From Tieghemiomyces parasiticus (lineage: Eukaryota; Kickxellomycota; Dimargaritomycetes; Dimargaritales; Dimargaritaceae): a DNA stretch of 58,759 nucleotides. The notes beneath the pieces are model-generated. The model ran no database searches. It was not told where the DNA came from and was given only the letters and a program-made list of their open reading frames with translations. The position numbers were made by a program, and so were the translations under genes. Shown piece by piece: positions 1 to 12,834 of this stretch. Location of the stretch: positions 1-58,759 of the forward strand of contig JANBPT010000189.1 in assembly GCA_027575765.1 (NCBI GenBank). Reading direction: 5' to 3'. How positions within the stretch are numbered: the stretch's first letter is position 1; every line of letters begins with the position of its first letter.

Positions 1-3000
1 TCGTCTCTCCGGCGACACACCCACACCTCGACCCCGAGCGTCAGGGACAGACAAAGTGCGCTCGCAATAGTCGCCCCCTCAGAAAGAAGCGGCCGCCGTA
101 ATTAACTCCCCTCCCCCACCCCCTCCAGTTACGGTACCAGCCTGGGCACATAGCCTTGAAGGCCGCGCTACAGTCCTCGGCAGAGTAATTTTGCGCACTC
201 CGACTCTACATCTTGCGGCAAATGAAGCCAATATCCACGGCTGGTAATCCCGTGTTCACAAAGAGCCGGCGGTTGTGGACGGCCTGTCCTTCTCTCCGGC
301 TGCACAGCCGAGCCGTACTCGACGGCACAGGCGCCAGCCTCTCAGTCTCACTCCCAAAGGCCCATCTGCCCCACCCCACACGTACAACGCCCGTGACAAG
401 CCGTGAGTAAGCCCCTCCCTCTTGGATCGCACTCGAAGGTACGGACATCATCATCCCCCAAATCCTCTGCACTCGCTTGTTGATCAGCAGTCACCCCTGG
501 TGACCTACTTCCGTCACCCTCACTTAGCGGCCTTTAGCCGTGCGGCAGTCTCGACCTTCCTTCGTATGCCGAGCCCAAGGGGAAGCCCCTTCGGGACGAT
601 TTTTCCGATAAGCTGGGCCACCGGCAGTGGATTGGTTAAGCGCACAGACTTCCAAGTACCCCTTCAGCTCACTACACTGGACAACCGTCGGGACTAGCCA
701 TATCGACAGCACGCCCATTGGGCTTACTAGTGCGTGGTGACATGCTTCCAACGTTTCTAATCTACACGGCTTGCTGAGGATTACCCCTGCACTTTCTTCC
801 CTGCGGCCCATGTTCACCCTAGCTGTCAATCTGACCATAGCCCACACGTTCGGCAGCCAATGGGAATGCGAGTAATAATGCACGCTGCTTTTACATCACA
901 GAATTATCAATGGTACGTCGATCAAAGCTTTATTTCCGACCGTGAATTATCAGCGTTCCACCATGATCGAGTTCCGGGCCAAGTACAACATTTATTCGTT
1001 GTGATGGGACACCAGATTGCAGTTCGACAAGGCAAGCTAAATACACACAATGTAAACGAGTGATGGAAGACCTTGGTGTAGTAGTCTAGATTCTATTGTG
1101 GAGAAAACGTCTGTTACCGTGGTATGGAAGCCACCGTCTGACAAGACCTCACCGCCACAAGTACCACCACCACCGCATAACTGTGATGGCATCCGCAGCC
1201 CAAGATAATTTATCGAGGGACCTTCGTAAGGTGGTCGTGGGACTTATTTCCCCCCCTTAAAAAACGACTCACATTTCATCTTGCTGGAAAACGGGGGTCT
1301 ACCCAAGTTAATTTTCGAAGTCTCAATCCAGTAATCTTAACAGCGGCGGATCCAAGCCCGTCTTAAAAATGAGACTGGGATCATTACGTAGCAACCGACT
1401 GTTGGGTCAACCAAACCAACCCGTGGAGGTTTAGACGACCGTATCATTTGTGTATGCAGCGGTAGCACCTGTTGGTACGAAGCGTGAGAGAGAGAGAGGA
1501 AGGGATAAATGAAATTCATGGAGAGGTAGAGGTTGGTAGAGAAGAGATGATTAACTAAGGACTAGACATGTATTGCACCACCAGCAGAACGAATGACGGC
1601 CACAAGATAAGGTTGACCAGTTAAATTAATATCCGTGGGCGAGTGTGGGGCAAGTAGGAGATGAAACGGCGGTGAGGAGCCCTTTGCAGCGTGTAGGTGG
1701 AAAAAAGTATAATGGAACAGGCCGGGCGACGACTCTCAACCAGCAACCTCCCTTGAAGTGCCCATGAGACTGGCGTGTCCTTGTTATCTATATATATATA
1801 TATATATATATAATTCGAACTGCGGTGTATACGTAATATATAAAACATTTAGGCTATCACCATTCATGGCAAGTGTGCTGGGCTGCAGAATGCGGAGGGT
1901 TCTATGGACCACCATTAGCGCACTGGTTTTTATTTTCATTATATTACTATTGTTCTTGACAAAACCTTAATGAGCCAATGCAGAAGAGGTGTACCATGGA
2001 GGGAAGAGAGGGGCCCGAAGGCATGTTCCGGAAGAGTGGAAAATAAGCTGAATGCCTACGGTTGGATGTAGAGGGAGGTGGAGGGGAAGAGTAGACAGCG
2101 ACAAGGTCGACAGTCTTCAGGTGGAGCGAGGAAGTGCCCTCAGAGAGGGGATGTCCGTGCGTGTGGATGAGGAGGGTGGGGATGAGGGGAGAGCGAGCGA
2201 GTGAGTGAGTGGGGAAGACAGATGGCAACTAAGATCTTGCAGACTGCAGTGCATGTGGCTGAAATCCCAGGGCTGCTCTGACCAAACTATTTCATACAAG
2301 ATCAGCATTGATCGCTAGCAAGCGGTCTAACCTATTACTCCCACTACGTCGGATGAGGAATCTTGTTCACCCTAAGGGCCCCGTTCTGGCCGTACTGCTT
2401 AATTCGGGGGAGTTAAACGCCGGTATGCGATTACTCTTGGTGAAGGGAGTTGTTATTATTTAAATATATATACCAACTACTCGACGGCGTAGATCAATTG
2501 TCACCGTTGATCATTGGACTTCCCAGCAGTGCCTATTCCTCCAGCCTCTCCTATGATCACCTCTGGCGCTTGGATTCATCGTCTTGCCTGCCGCGCTACA
2601 ACTGCCCCAACCAACCCCAAGGGCTTCACGCATAATGACGACATTGGTGGACGCTGTAAAGCCCAGCAGGTACATCCCTCCCTAACCCCGCGACGCTCAG
2701 ACCCACAAGGATCACCCGTCCGTCCATCAGAACTTGCGAAACCGGCTCGTTACTCAGTAAGGATCAACCGCTACTTCGTGAATCTAACTACAGTCACATC
2801 GTTCCGAAAACCCATGTCATTCGATATGGCTTGGGCAAGGCCAAGGGGTCTGTTTGAATGAATGGACAATCGATCACGCAACTGCAACTAGCGAAGAATC
2901 TCGATAACGAAGCTATACCGATGTATTAATAGCTAGCAAACGAGGCTAGCAAGAGACGTCTAAAGGAGGTAAATATAATTTCTTCAAAACTCCCAAAAAA

Positions 3001-3525
3001 AAACACGGACAGAAAGTGTATAATCGGACTTCACAGCGGAATATTTGTACAAGGGAGGAAGAATTGGCGCCATGTGAGACAGGTGGCTGCAGATCAGTCA
3101 GTGGCATGCGATTGCGGTACGCTATTAGCGAAGAAGTCAAGTGCGGAGAGAAGTGTCGAGGATAAGCAGGAGGAGCCTCTCCCCCCCCTCCTCCCATGCA
3201 CCAAAGCGCGCAGGTGGCGCCGCATGGCTGAGTGGGTTTGACGTAGGAGTGAAAAGGTAGGGTTTCGCGCACGCAAATGACTCGCTAGGTGGCGTGTAAT
3301 ACATCTATAAGAAAAAGGAAAGAGGCTGGAATCAGAATATGGGAGAAACGCTCGATGGCTTAGAACACACTGATAGGGAAAAAGAGAAAGCGGCTTCAAA
3401 ATTAATAAAGGGTGGTATCCGGTGGGAATTGGTATAGGCAGTGCTCATGGAATGTGAACAGGGGACGCAAAAAAGAAATTAGAAGAGACTCGAGCGTGAA
3501 CGCACACTGATTCTGGGGCGTATGT
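1..3525. other. Gene-poor region at the left edge
   Basis: No gene could be supported on either strand. The open frames are short, overlap on both strands, lack the GC-rich third positions of the real genes and match no family I recognise. The first 70 bases are open on the plus strand up to a TAG and could be the tail of a gene lying outside the window, but this cannot be decided. The stretch holds a TA microsatellite (1789-1812) and a C8 run near 3181. Confidence 0.5.
1789..1812. repeat. TA dinucleotide microsatellite
   Basis: Twelve uninterrupted TA units. It lies in non-coding DNA and is self-complementary, so it could extrude a hairpin. No gene start lies nearby that would make it a promoter element. 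Confidence 0.9.
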
Positions 3526-6500
3526 TCAGTTGCGCCGCCTCCGCTTGGCGGCCCGGGTGGTGCTGGATATGGGGGTGGGGGGAGCGACGACAGAACTGGG
3601 ACTAAGCTTGGCAATGTCACGGGTCAGTTTGCGCCGCACTCGCTTGAGCTGGGCGTAATGAATCTGCTGCCGCTTTAGATCAGCTTCAATGTCGATTAGC
3701 TCACTATCGGCGGGTATGATGAACCGGGTTGTCTCACTGCCACCAACGGTGGATGTATGAGATGACGAGGCGGGGGAGGCTATCGGAGAGGCCACGCAGC
3801 ACTGGCCCGCGGGTAGAGTGGTCTTAGATACGGACAGGTACTTGCGGTCAAAGTCTTGTAGGAGGGCGGCCACGTCGAGTGTATCGGCGCGTGTATCTAA
3901 TGGAAGGGCATCCTCCTCGGAATGCTTGCGGGTGGTATTACGGCGAGACGGGGCAGCGGCCTTCACTTTTGATGTCACCGGAGGAGATGAGAACTCGGCT
4001 GCTGACCGCTCCGTCTCCGGTATCAATGCCAGGGATCCCCGGATGGAAGATCGTGGGGGGACCGGCCGGGGCACATATGGAGAGTTGCGGAAGGACAGGA
4101 GTGGGGTGGGCCGCACAGGCGGGCGGGGGGCGACCGGCTTGGGCTGACTGAGCAGGACGGCGGCAGCGGCCGCCACGTCTGGCGCGGGGCTGGAGGGCCC
4201 CGAGCTGACGGCCGCGGCAGGGGGGACAGCTACGGTAGGGACAGGGGCAGGAGTCGGAAGGGGTGTTGGGACCGGGGCCGGCGTGGGCTTGGCCACGGGT
4301 CGAGTCGGTGGTGGTGGCGGGGGTTGCGGGGCGTAGTAACTGGCAGGGGCCGGGACCGGCGGGCGCGACGGGGCGGGGTGGGAAGGGTGCGTGACCATCG
4401 GGGTAGACACGGACCCAGTGGCCATCAGGCCAGGAGATGGAGCCGGTGGGTACTGCAGGTGCCGTATCCGCGGAACGGGCATCCGGCCCCGGCCCCAGTA
4501 CTTCCACACAAACTTCTGCTGCAGGCGACCGGTCTCGAGGTAGTCCAAGGCAGCGTCAACGCCGCGGTCGTTGAAAAAGTCCTGGCCGGCGCGGTGGGCG
4601 AAGCTAATGAACGGCTCGCAGTGCGGATCAAAGGGTGCTAGCTCCCGGTAATATACCACGGAACTGTGCGGCCCAGAAGTCGGCCCCCCAAATAGGAAAG
4701 CAGCGAGACATGCGGCGGATAAAAGTTATATGGATTAGACAACGTGAAATGTGGGTAGAGGGCAAGAAGCGTATGTGGTTAGTAAGGATTGCCAGGGGCT
4801 GATGAGTGGGGAGAGAGAGGGGAAGGCAAAAATAGGTAGTGACTGGGGTGATGGACAAATGGCCAGGCAGATCGAGACGCTGCCAAAAGAAAAAGTCACT
4901 GTGGGAATCCAGAAATAGACAAAATGAGCGACAAGCGCCAGATAGGCGGATGAGGTAGGAGACGAGTTGCCGTGTGGCAAACAAAGGAGGAGCCGGGAAA
5001 TGGGTTGTGGGGTAGTCCAGGAACACGTTGGCCGAGCCGAACCCCCTCCCCCCGATGACTGGTCGTGGGACTACTGTTCCACGAGCAACGCCGGGACGAG
5101 GCTGTTATGCCGGTCGGAAATGGCACTGGACACTCCAAAGGCGCTGCGGGTGAAAGAGCGTGATAAAAGCGAGCTGAAGGACGAACCAATGTAGTGCGTG
5201 ACGGCACCAGCTACGCCCTCATCACTCTTTCCCTATCTAGCGCCTTGCGATACGGTGAAGCAGATGAAGAGCGGGGGATAAGTAGCCATGTCACAAGGAA
5301 GGACCTGTCCATTGGAGAGTGAGAGGTAAGAGTGAAGGACGGGGGGAGGAGAAGGGTGCCCGCCGACATGAACACACTCACCCCCCCCTTCACCTCAGAG
5401 CGACATACAACCAAGGATCCCACGCGGATAGTTGCCCACATGTCAGCCCAGTGGGGGGGAGAAGGGTGAAGCTATGTGGACTAAGTGGCCCGGAGACGTG
5501 TGTAACCTGCACCATGCGCGGCAGGCCTATCGAGAACGCGCTTCGTAATGAAGACATTTTCCGGAGTGGACACACCGGAGAGACCATAACATTAACGCAA
5601 AAGGCGGGCTGCAGAATAGACCGGGCCAGAGAGGGCAGGTCCGGCTGTGAAAATTGTAAATAAGGAAGAAACGAACAAACAGGCACTGTGGCCATCAGGA
5701 CTGAGGAGACACTCACCACTCAGGGGGTTCCCTTCAACCAGGCTACATGACCAAAGCCATGCCGAATATCAAAAGGTGGGGGGGGGTGCGGGCCATGGGT
5801 CTCCACACGTTCCGTGTATCCATCCGTTTGGCCTTCCAGGCTTGCACCGTAGCGGGAGCCGGCTCATTTCCTAGCCTACAGGCCAAGCGGTGTCAAATAG
5901 ATTTGAAGACCCCAGGGCCCGGTCTAAGTGAGAGCCAAGGTACAGATGGGAGAGCTAAATAGGAGGACGTAAGAGGCACGGAAAAAAAGGAAACATGGCA
6001 CGGTAAATCTTCCCATTCGACAGCGGGGGCTGGCCGATAAAAGGGACGCCAATGCCGATGGATGAATCGGGCCGGGAAAAAAAGGAACCCGTGAGCCCAG
6101 TTCCTAAGCGAAGGAAGGGTAAACGAAGAATGAAAACGGGTAGGGTGGTGGCGTAGAAAGGGGGGTGGCTCCACCCACGCTATCAACCGAAGACACACCC
6201 ACGAGCCGGGCGGCCAATAATAAGTGGCTAAAAAGCGCGTGCAAGGACCTGCTCGCTCTCAGGTCCGGTTTGTCACCGATGTACCCAAAAGTGGCGGGTA
6301 GGTGAGGAGAACGAGGGGGGGAGGGTATTTGCCTGTATCAAACTAGAAGGACCAGGGGTTTGGAACTCTCTCCCACACAGCAGTTGTGCGTCCCCTCTTC
6401 CTCCGCCCGACCCGAGCGAGCAAGACAGGCCAAAATCTAGACTTTGTATCATACATGTGTGCGTCTACTGGAGTAGGAAAGGTGCGGATAGAGCAACCGC

Positions 6501-6804
6501 GCTCTAGAGAGTGGGATACTTACGTTTGGCAGTCTTCAAAGTACTTGACGAGACACTGGTCGGGACCCAGGGACGAGAAGAGCATGGAAGAGTCGATTTC
6601 ATCCCGGGGGACGATCATCGCCGGCCACCAGTAGCGAGCGGTGGGGTCAAGGGGGTCGACAAACACCACGTCGCGCTCATACAGTACCGGGCCGCGGTGA
6701 CGGGTTGGTGGGGGAGAGCGCGCCGGAGGAGGGCCAGCGGTACTGGAAGGGTAGCCCCGTGGGTAGTGGTACGACGGACCGTGGTCCATAGCGGTTTGCA
6801 TCAC
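3526..6804 (-). CDS. PWWP-domain chromatin-associated protein
   Basis: Two-exon model: exon 1 is 6804-6524 and exon 2 is 4663-3526, giving 472 residues and ending in TGA. Exon 1 ends CAAAC before a perfect GTAAGT donor. Exon 2 follows a CACAG acceptor and restores the frame, so a PWWP-like fold is rebuilt across the junction: residues about 40-95 carry YWWPAMIVP, then VKYFEDCQT joined to SVVYYRELAPFD, then a helical segment ending ALDYLETG. PWWP modules bind methylated histone tails and DNA, so a nuclear chromatin role is expected from the family. The middle (roughly residues 150-270) is a disordered Pro/Ala-rich tract. Near the C-terminus is a possible short coiled coil (residues about 425-455, LIDIEADLKRQQIHY), followed by a basic AAKRRRRN tail that looks like a nuclear localisation signal. 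The 1,860 bp intron is far longer than any other here. The exact orthologue (Pdp3/Ioc4-like or other) is not resolved. Confidence 0.7.
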
Positions 6805-8454
6805 GATGCGAGAGGAAGGACCGGGTAAAGGAGGGCGGGCGGGGTGGGAGGGGGGTCAAGGAGAGACTTGGGCGAGGGGTAGGTGGGTCGGGAGGAGAGC
6901 GGTGTTGTCGCCGGTGTGCCGGATGTGGAGCTAGAAAGAAACGAAAAGGCCCTCTAGAGGGGTTGAGTGGGGACGGAATCGGGGCAACGGTGCAAAAAGG
7001 GGCAAGAAAGAGAGGAGAGTGGAGGTACCCGTCAGGACCATATATAGTGGGCGGCTATAACGAGAGTCAGGGAGAGGCGCGGGAAAGTGTAAGTGGGAGA
7101 GAGAGAGGGAGGAAGAGAGAGAAAGAAAGATAAGTAAGCGCACACTAGCCGGGTACGTATCGGCGACCGGGGTAATAGAGCGGAGAAAATAGAGCAAGGA
7201 GAGGGAACCGTTGGGTGGGTCGAAGGGTAGGCGACCTGCCAGTAAGGTTTATATACTCGTGGGCCTAAAGATAAGGGGCCGTGGAGGCTTGGGACCGCCC
7301 GCAACCCGGGGTGGGGAGGGGGGGGGAAGCGACGAGGCCTACGCGCGTGCGCGTATGCTGAATTAAGTGGCGCAGTGGACGGACGGTCGAAGGCCGAGAT
7401 TGGGAGGGGAAGGATGGGGCAGGTTAAGTAGTGAAGGGCGGGGGAGGGAGGGGGGGGAGGTGAGCAGTTTGCCAGCGCAACCTGTGGAAACCGCAACTTC
7501 CTCGGAGTAGTGGAGCGTACGGCAGAGACATTGTATTATTTATTATTACTATTCCCGACTGACGCTGCCTAGAGGTGCCAGCTGACTATATGCCTACAAG
7601 AGGGCTCACCGCCAGACCCAGCAAGCTTGGGCAACTCGGGAAGCTATATGCGTAAAGTGGCGAAGGTGGCAAAGAGCACTTTTGCCTCTCTACTCCGTGA
7701 CGTGCGTTAGAGTTAAACGTTTTCTGATGCTGGCGCACGATGGATCCCTTGGTCGCGACAGGGGTGGCTAAGCGTGACTAGGAAGGGGAGGCGGAGGGAG
7801 TCGGGGGGGGTGGAAGGTGGGCGAATTGGTTGCACTAATGTCCGGTAGGTAAGGGGAGCACCTCGGTGTAACTAGTTCTAACGGGTCGTGCGCACCCGTA
7901 AACGATTTCGGGGGGTGAGTTATCACGTCCACCTGTCGGTTACTGTTACACACTCACCCACCCACACGCCAGGCGGCCACGGCTCCCGGCCTGGTCCCCC
8001 GCCCCGCCTCATCCATTTCAAAGGGCTGGGAGGGGTCGCCACCGCCCTCTTCCTCTATCGGTCGACGCATTAATCGCTCCAGTTGCCCTCGGACCCTCTT
8101 CACGCATTAACCTCCCCTCCCCCAGGCCTTCCCTATGAAGGACTCTCCAGCTATAATTCACCGACTTGCCTTGGGATGTGAAGGGTCGGTAGCCCCCCCT
8201 CCCCGACGCCCAACCTCCCCCTCCCGCTACACCATGAACTCCCTTCCGGCCTGCGTGGAACGAGCAGTTCAGCGGGCGCTAGGGCCCTCAGTTGCGCAGG
8301 TCATAAGGCTGACGGCGCCGGAAGCGACGTGTCATAGCGTACACTGCGGACGCACCTACGCACGCGCTGGCGGCAACACTGGGGAAATGGGGGAGAGGAC
8401 GAGGAGAGCGACCCCGCCAGCTGCCAGAGTTACTAGTCTCGGCCGATTCGATTG

Positions 8455-8504
8455 TACACACACACACACCACACACGCACACATATACACACACACACAC
8501 ACGC
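8455..8504. repeat. Imperfect CA microsatellite
   Basis: About 50 bases of CA units with a few interruptions (CACC, CGCA, TATA). Alternating purine-pyrimidine DNA of this kind can adopt Z-form. It lies in non-coding sequence. Confidence 0.9.
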
Positions 8505-9880
8505 GTGCGACCCTGGGAGAGAAAGAAGATGGGGCGAGGGTTAGGTTGGGCGCTGTTCATCTGCATGCATGTATGCGGCCGGCGGTATATGCACCTTAAT
8601 GCCCTCGCACCTCTCCCTCCCTCCCCCCTCCTCTGGTTCTGGCCACCCCCACATTGGCCTAGCGTCGCCTCCTACCCGCCTAACGTTCAGCCCCTAGCAA
8701 AGTCAGCACAATATATAAATGAACGGCCCTTAGGGCAATGTTCCCCGCTCCCCCGGAGGAAGGGGGGGGCTCGGCAGCCAAGGATTATGTGTTCACAGGA
8801 TGCCCGGTAGAGCCCACGAGCATCATCCTTTTAGGCCGATGGCCCTGACAGATTGGTGAACAAAGCGTTGGTTGAGGCTGATCGCTTTTGAAAGGCCGAC
8901 CGACTGCCCCTTATCGTTGTATACTCTCGCCCACTCACACTTCGCAGTTCCATTCCTGTTGAAATAGAAAGGGAGAGGAGCCTCGGGCTGGTTGGTAGGT
9001 ATGGTGTGGCTTCGGCCCCATCCGCCTCCCTTACCTTCACCCTGGACTTAGAGACCGCTCGCTAATGAAAGGGCCTGTGGCGAGAGGCAAGTCACCCCTT
9101 CAGACTCTTGCCCCCCCCCCACACACACACCGCTTGTTTTGGCAACACTGGCTGGCCAGTGTCAGTGCCACCGGTCAGATTGTGAGTCGACCTGGTCTTT
9201 GCTACTGCGACAGTGGCAAGTGGTGGGCTCCTGTTGCATATTCTTCATCACCGGAGGGGGGCGGGGTCGATCTCCACCAAACCAGCTCCAGGTCTCTGGC
9301 CTACAAAACAACGGCCAACATGCAACTAAAAAAGAAGATTGGGAGGGGGCCTAGCCTACCAAGTGGATGTAAATATATTTTTTATATACATTAAAATAAA
9401 CCTACAACAAGCATGGCAGTGGAGAAGCGAGAATAGAATGAGAGCGCAATATAAAGTTACACCGGCCAATCACAGCGTGTACAGTCTCAGGCCTTTCATC
9501 GCTATACCCTGCCCCTCCCTCCCTCCCTTTGACCACCTGCGCGACATTCAAGTACTTCACCCAGCTCTGCCTTTGCATTGGGATTGGTGAGCACGGTGTA
9601 ACCAAGGCGCTGATACGCCATTTCTAGGCAGTACCTGGGCCGTGGTGATCGCCCTCGTCCAACCCTCGCCACCTACAGATCACAATGATCATCATCGCCC
9701 TTCGGCTCCACTTCTCCCACCACTATCGGCTCTTCGCAGCTGACACCTCGCTTCCAGTAGGGCTATGCCTACCTAGTGGCCCGTTCGAGCTTCCACGTCG
9801 CCAACTTGTACGGATGGTTATCTCTCCCGCGGCGACTCCGCTTGCCTCTCGACGGCCCAGTAACTTGTATCTTCTTTTAT

Positions 9881-9901
9881 AAAAGAAAGAAAGAAAGAAA
9901 G
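9881..9901. repeat. AAAG tetranucleotide repeat
   Basis: About five AAAG units in non-coding DNA. Confidence 0.85.
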
Positions 9902-11041
9902 GCCTGAAAGGGGGTGGGCGGTGAAGCGACCGGCTGAAGTGCATGATCCATCAGCATCGGTCCAGTCCTAATCGGGCCGAGGCTTAAGCTCTCGCTTACA
10001 CTCAACCTTCTACCCTCCTCCACGCATTCTACTGGGCCACCCGCCTGGCAGTGTCCTCTCGTCTTGCACCACGTACCCGCCCATCAACCTCTCCGCCCAA
10101 CATTAGTGCCCCAATCCAGCTTGCCATAACCAACGCCATGGCACATCGCTCCCTCTCTCTCGCTCTTGTCGAGTCTTACTACTGCAGTTAGTTAATCACG
10201 GCACCGCCTCCCCGCCCAATCGTACATGTACTATGAGGATTGGACCGTTCAAACCATACGGTGCGGATCTTGCTTCGACACCGACTCCTTTTCAGGGCCT
10301 CTTCCTACCCCCCAAGAATAATACCCCGCGGCATTAGTCTACCTTGAGTGTCAGCTAAGTCGAACGGCGCAACCCAGCAATGAAACCGCGCGGCAGGAGA
10401 GTGCACAACGGCTATGGCCGGCAGAGGCCCGGGTTTCCGTTAGACTCAAGCAGGGGAGAGTAGGGGGTAGGGATATGTGTGAGGGGGGGGGTATTCAGTT
10501 AACCCACTGGAGATGCGCTAATGAAATCGATACACAGTAGCCCCAGCATCGTGTGACTACAGGCCATTTAAGGTGATCTGCTGTAATATATGTATTGGGC
10601 GTGCGCAATTCCACTGACGTCAAGGGGTGGGTAAGTCAACCTATGTAGTGGTGATGCTGGTAGTTGTATAAAGAAAAGTAACCAAAATGCGGAGCCTTGG
10701 TGCTGCCACATCAAAGAGTATAACAATGCGACAGCGCAGGGTAGGTAAGAAGATGATGTGGCCCGACCTACACACGGTCAAAAAAAAAGGATAAAGAAGG
10801 CAGGTGACGCGATAGGTCAAGATCGGAGCGATCCTTTCCCACCTTGTCGGTGTAGGATGAGCACATGGGCCTGATATAAAATAAACCAACATCAAGAAAA
10901 AGGCGTTTCAAGTTATCAGGGGGGGAGGGAGAAGGCGTAAAAGTGTGTGGAGAGAGAGAGATTGCTTAATGTGGCACGCCGATCTCCTTTGGGAAGTTGA
11001 AATGTAAGGGGGTGGGGTGAGGGCATGATGCACGCCACAAG

Positions 11042-12834
11042 TTAGAGTTCCAAGGAGGTGTAGATGACGGCCGAGAAGGCCTGCAGCTCGGGCACCGCGG
11101 TAATCGCCTCGAGGTACGTGTTGGGGAATCCGTTCAGGACCTGGTGCACCTCGCGGGTGACCCGAGGGATCAGCGTGGCGAGGGCGAGGCGGGGTTCGAT
11201 CACGCTAAAGCTCTCAAACTCCTCCACCAAATCAACTGGGGTTGAGGCACGGGCCGCAGAGTCGGGGGCCGTTGTGGCGGATATGAACGAGGCGGCCAAA
11301 TCGGTTTGAGAGGCCGCACTCGCATAAGTGTCGTTGCCGCCGCCACCGCTCCTGGTCGAACCGGGCTGCATAGAAGGGTGGGCAGGTGGACGCTCGGGGA
11401 AGTACTGGTGGAGAGTCTCGTAAAGCAACGAGAAGGTCCGGTCCAAACACCGCTGGCTCACAAGTTCAAAGTCGTCGCTCTCGAGGAAATCACGCGTCTC
11501 GGTGAGGATCCGTCGGAAGGTTGGTTCCTTCAAGATGGCCACGGAAGCGCCTCCTTCTCGCAAGGTGCGGCGCAGGCCGGCCTCCTCCGCGGAACTAAGG
11601 TCAATAGCCTCCTCCTCCTCGTCCTCCCTATTGGGATCATCGTTGGTCCTCGTCTCCGCCGTTCCTTCGCCTACTTCCGGGTCCCGGGGCCACAGACAAC
11701 CACGGAACCGTTCGCGCAGGACTCCACGTTCACCGTCGCGTTCCACCTTGGCCCGAATGACGGCCAGGAGATCAACCAGCTCGATATGGGTCAGTTTAGA
11801 CTTGAGCGATACGCTACCCAGGGTCTCCTCGACCGCCTCTACCACCCGCGCATGGACGGTCCGCCAGCCCTCGTGGAGAATCCACCAGGTTAGCGTAAGG
11901 TAGCCCTGTTCGAGGGCGAACGGGAGACGGCGGCCGGTCTTGCCCGGGGTAGGTACCGTGGCATCCAGGACGGAAGGCGGTAGGTGCGGGACTTGGGCGG
12001 GCCCGGACGCTTCGCTACCCATCACCTCCTCCTGGGCTAGCGTCACCACCGAGTCAATGTAAATGAAACGGCCAATGAGGTTGAGTTGGAGGTAGACGAA
12101 AATCGTCAAGAAATTGAGGCAGTAGAGCGAAGTCAGCAGGCGTGTAAAGCTGCCCAGCTTGATCTCCTCCCACAGTTCAACCTTAGTCTTGGGTGGGTGG
12201 ACGGCCGCGTCCACGATGGTCAGAGCAGATGGAGAGCCCAAGGCGGGGGAAGATCCTAGGGTAGCTTGCGCAGCCGCAGCAACGTCGTCGACCCCGGCGG
12301 CAGAATCCTCGGTCGGGAGCGGCGAAGTGTCTAGGACGGGTCCCTTACGGTACTCTTTCAGTGTCTGCACCAGTTTCTCGACGTTCATAGCGTCCAGGAT
12401 GGGCTCGCAAAGGGTGGGGAGCAGCGACATGACCGTGAAGGTGCAATCTTGTTGGTTCTGCTCGAACCGTCGGCGCAGGCTGGAATGGGGGGGTATAGGT
12501 AAGGGGGTAAGGCGGATAGCGGTTTAGAGAAGTTAGTATCTTTGCGTCGAATGGAGTAGTTTCCCTCCCCCCGCCACCACCACGCTTCCCTCTCATGGGC
12601 AGGTCTTGGGGATCCGCCCATCACCTGGCCTCATTCGTGTTATAACGGTGCTTGCGTGCGCGGGAACGCTACGTACTTCTCCTGCCACATGCGGTCCTTA
12701 GCCATGGCCGCCTGCATCTCGGTGAGCTTGCGCTTGGCATACTGGCCGACCCAGTACACACCGGCCACCACACCGGCTGTAATGAACATGGTCTTGCGAT
12801 GCCGTTTGGCATACCCATAGACCGACGAGAACAT
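11042..12834 (-). CDS. PEX3: Peroxin-3 (peroxisome membrane biogenesis)
   Basis: Exon 1 is 12834-12677 and exon 2 is 12479-11042 (531 residues), separated by a 197 bp intron with a GTACGT donor and TTCCAG acceptor. PEX3 is the peroxisomal membrane docking receptor for PEX19 and is needed to insert peroxisomal membrane proteins. The N-terminus MFSSVYGYAKRHRK is followed by a membrane anchor (about residues 15-33) and then, across the splice, by the family signature NLRRRFEQNQQDC and TFTVMSLLPTL. A second conserved hydrophobic stretch (YCLNFLTIFVYLQLNLIG) follows at around residue 160. An Ala/Ser-rich loop (about residues 105-130) and an acidic loop (EDEEEEAIDLSSAEEAG) make it longer than the roughly 370-450 residues usual for the family. 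The upstream in-frame ATG at 12894 was not used because the peptide it adds lacks any conserved feature. Confidence 0.93.

Larger units (their letters stand above)
6805..11041. other. Long non-coding stretch
   Basis: No gene found in about 4.2 kb. The part just above the PWWP start is purine-rich on the plus strand (pyrimidine-rich in the gene's sense), as often seen in fungal promoters. Elsewhere there is a CA microsatellite (about 8455-8504), an AAAG repeat (9881-9901), a C10 run at 9111 and a G9 run at 10483. A start at 8234 opens a plausible short peptide, but no donor or second exon supports it. Confidence 0.5.

Noticed and set aside
3220..3300. A-box-like TGGCTGAGTGGG resembling a tRNA-Ser/Leu gene
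   Set aside because: No matching B box or pairing ends follow.
7368..7400. tRNA-like A box (GTGGCGCAGTGG) with a nearby B-box-like GGTCGAAGGCC
   Set aside because: The two boxes are too close together and no acceptor stem or anticodon arm can be folded by eye.
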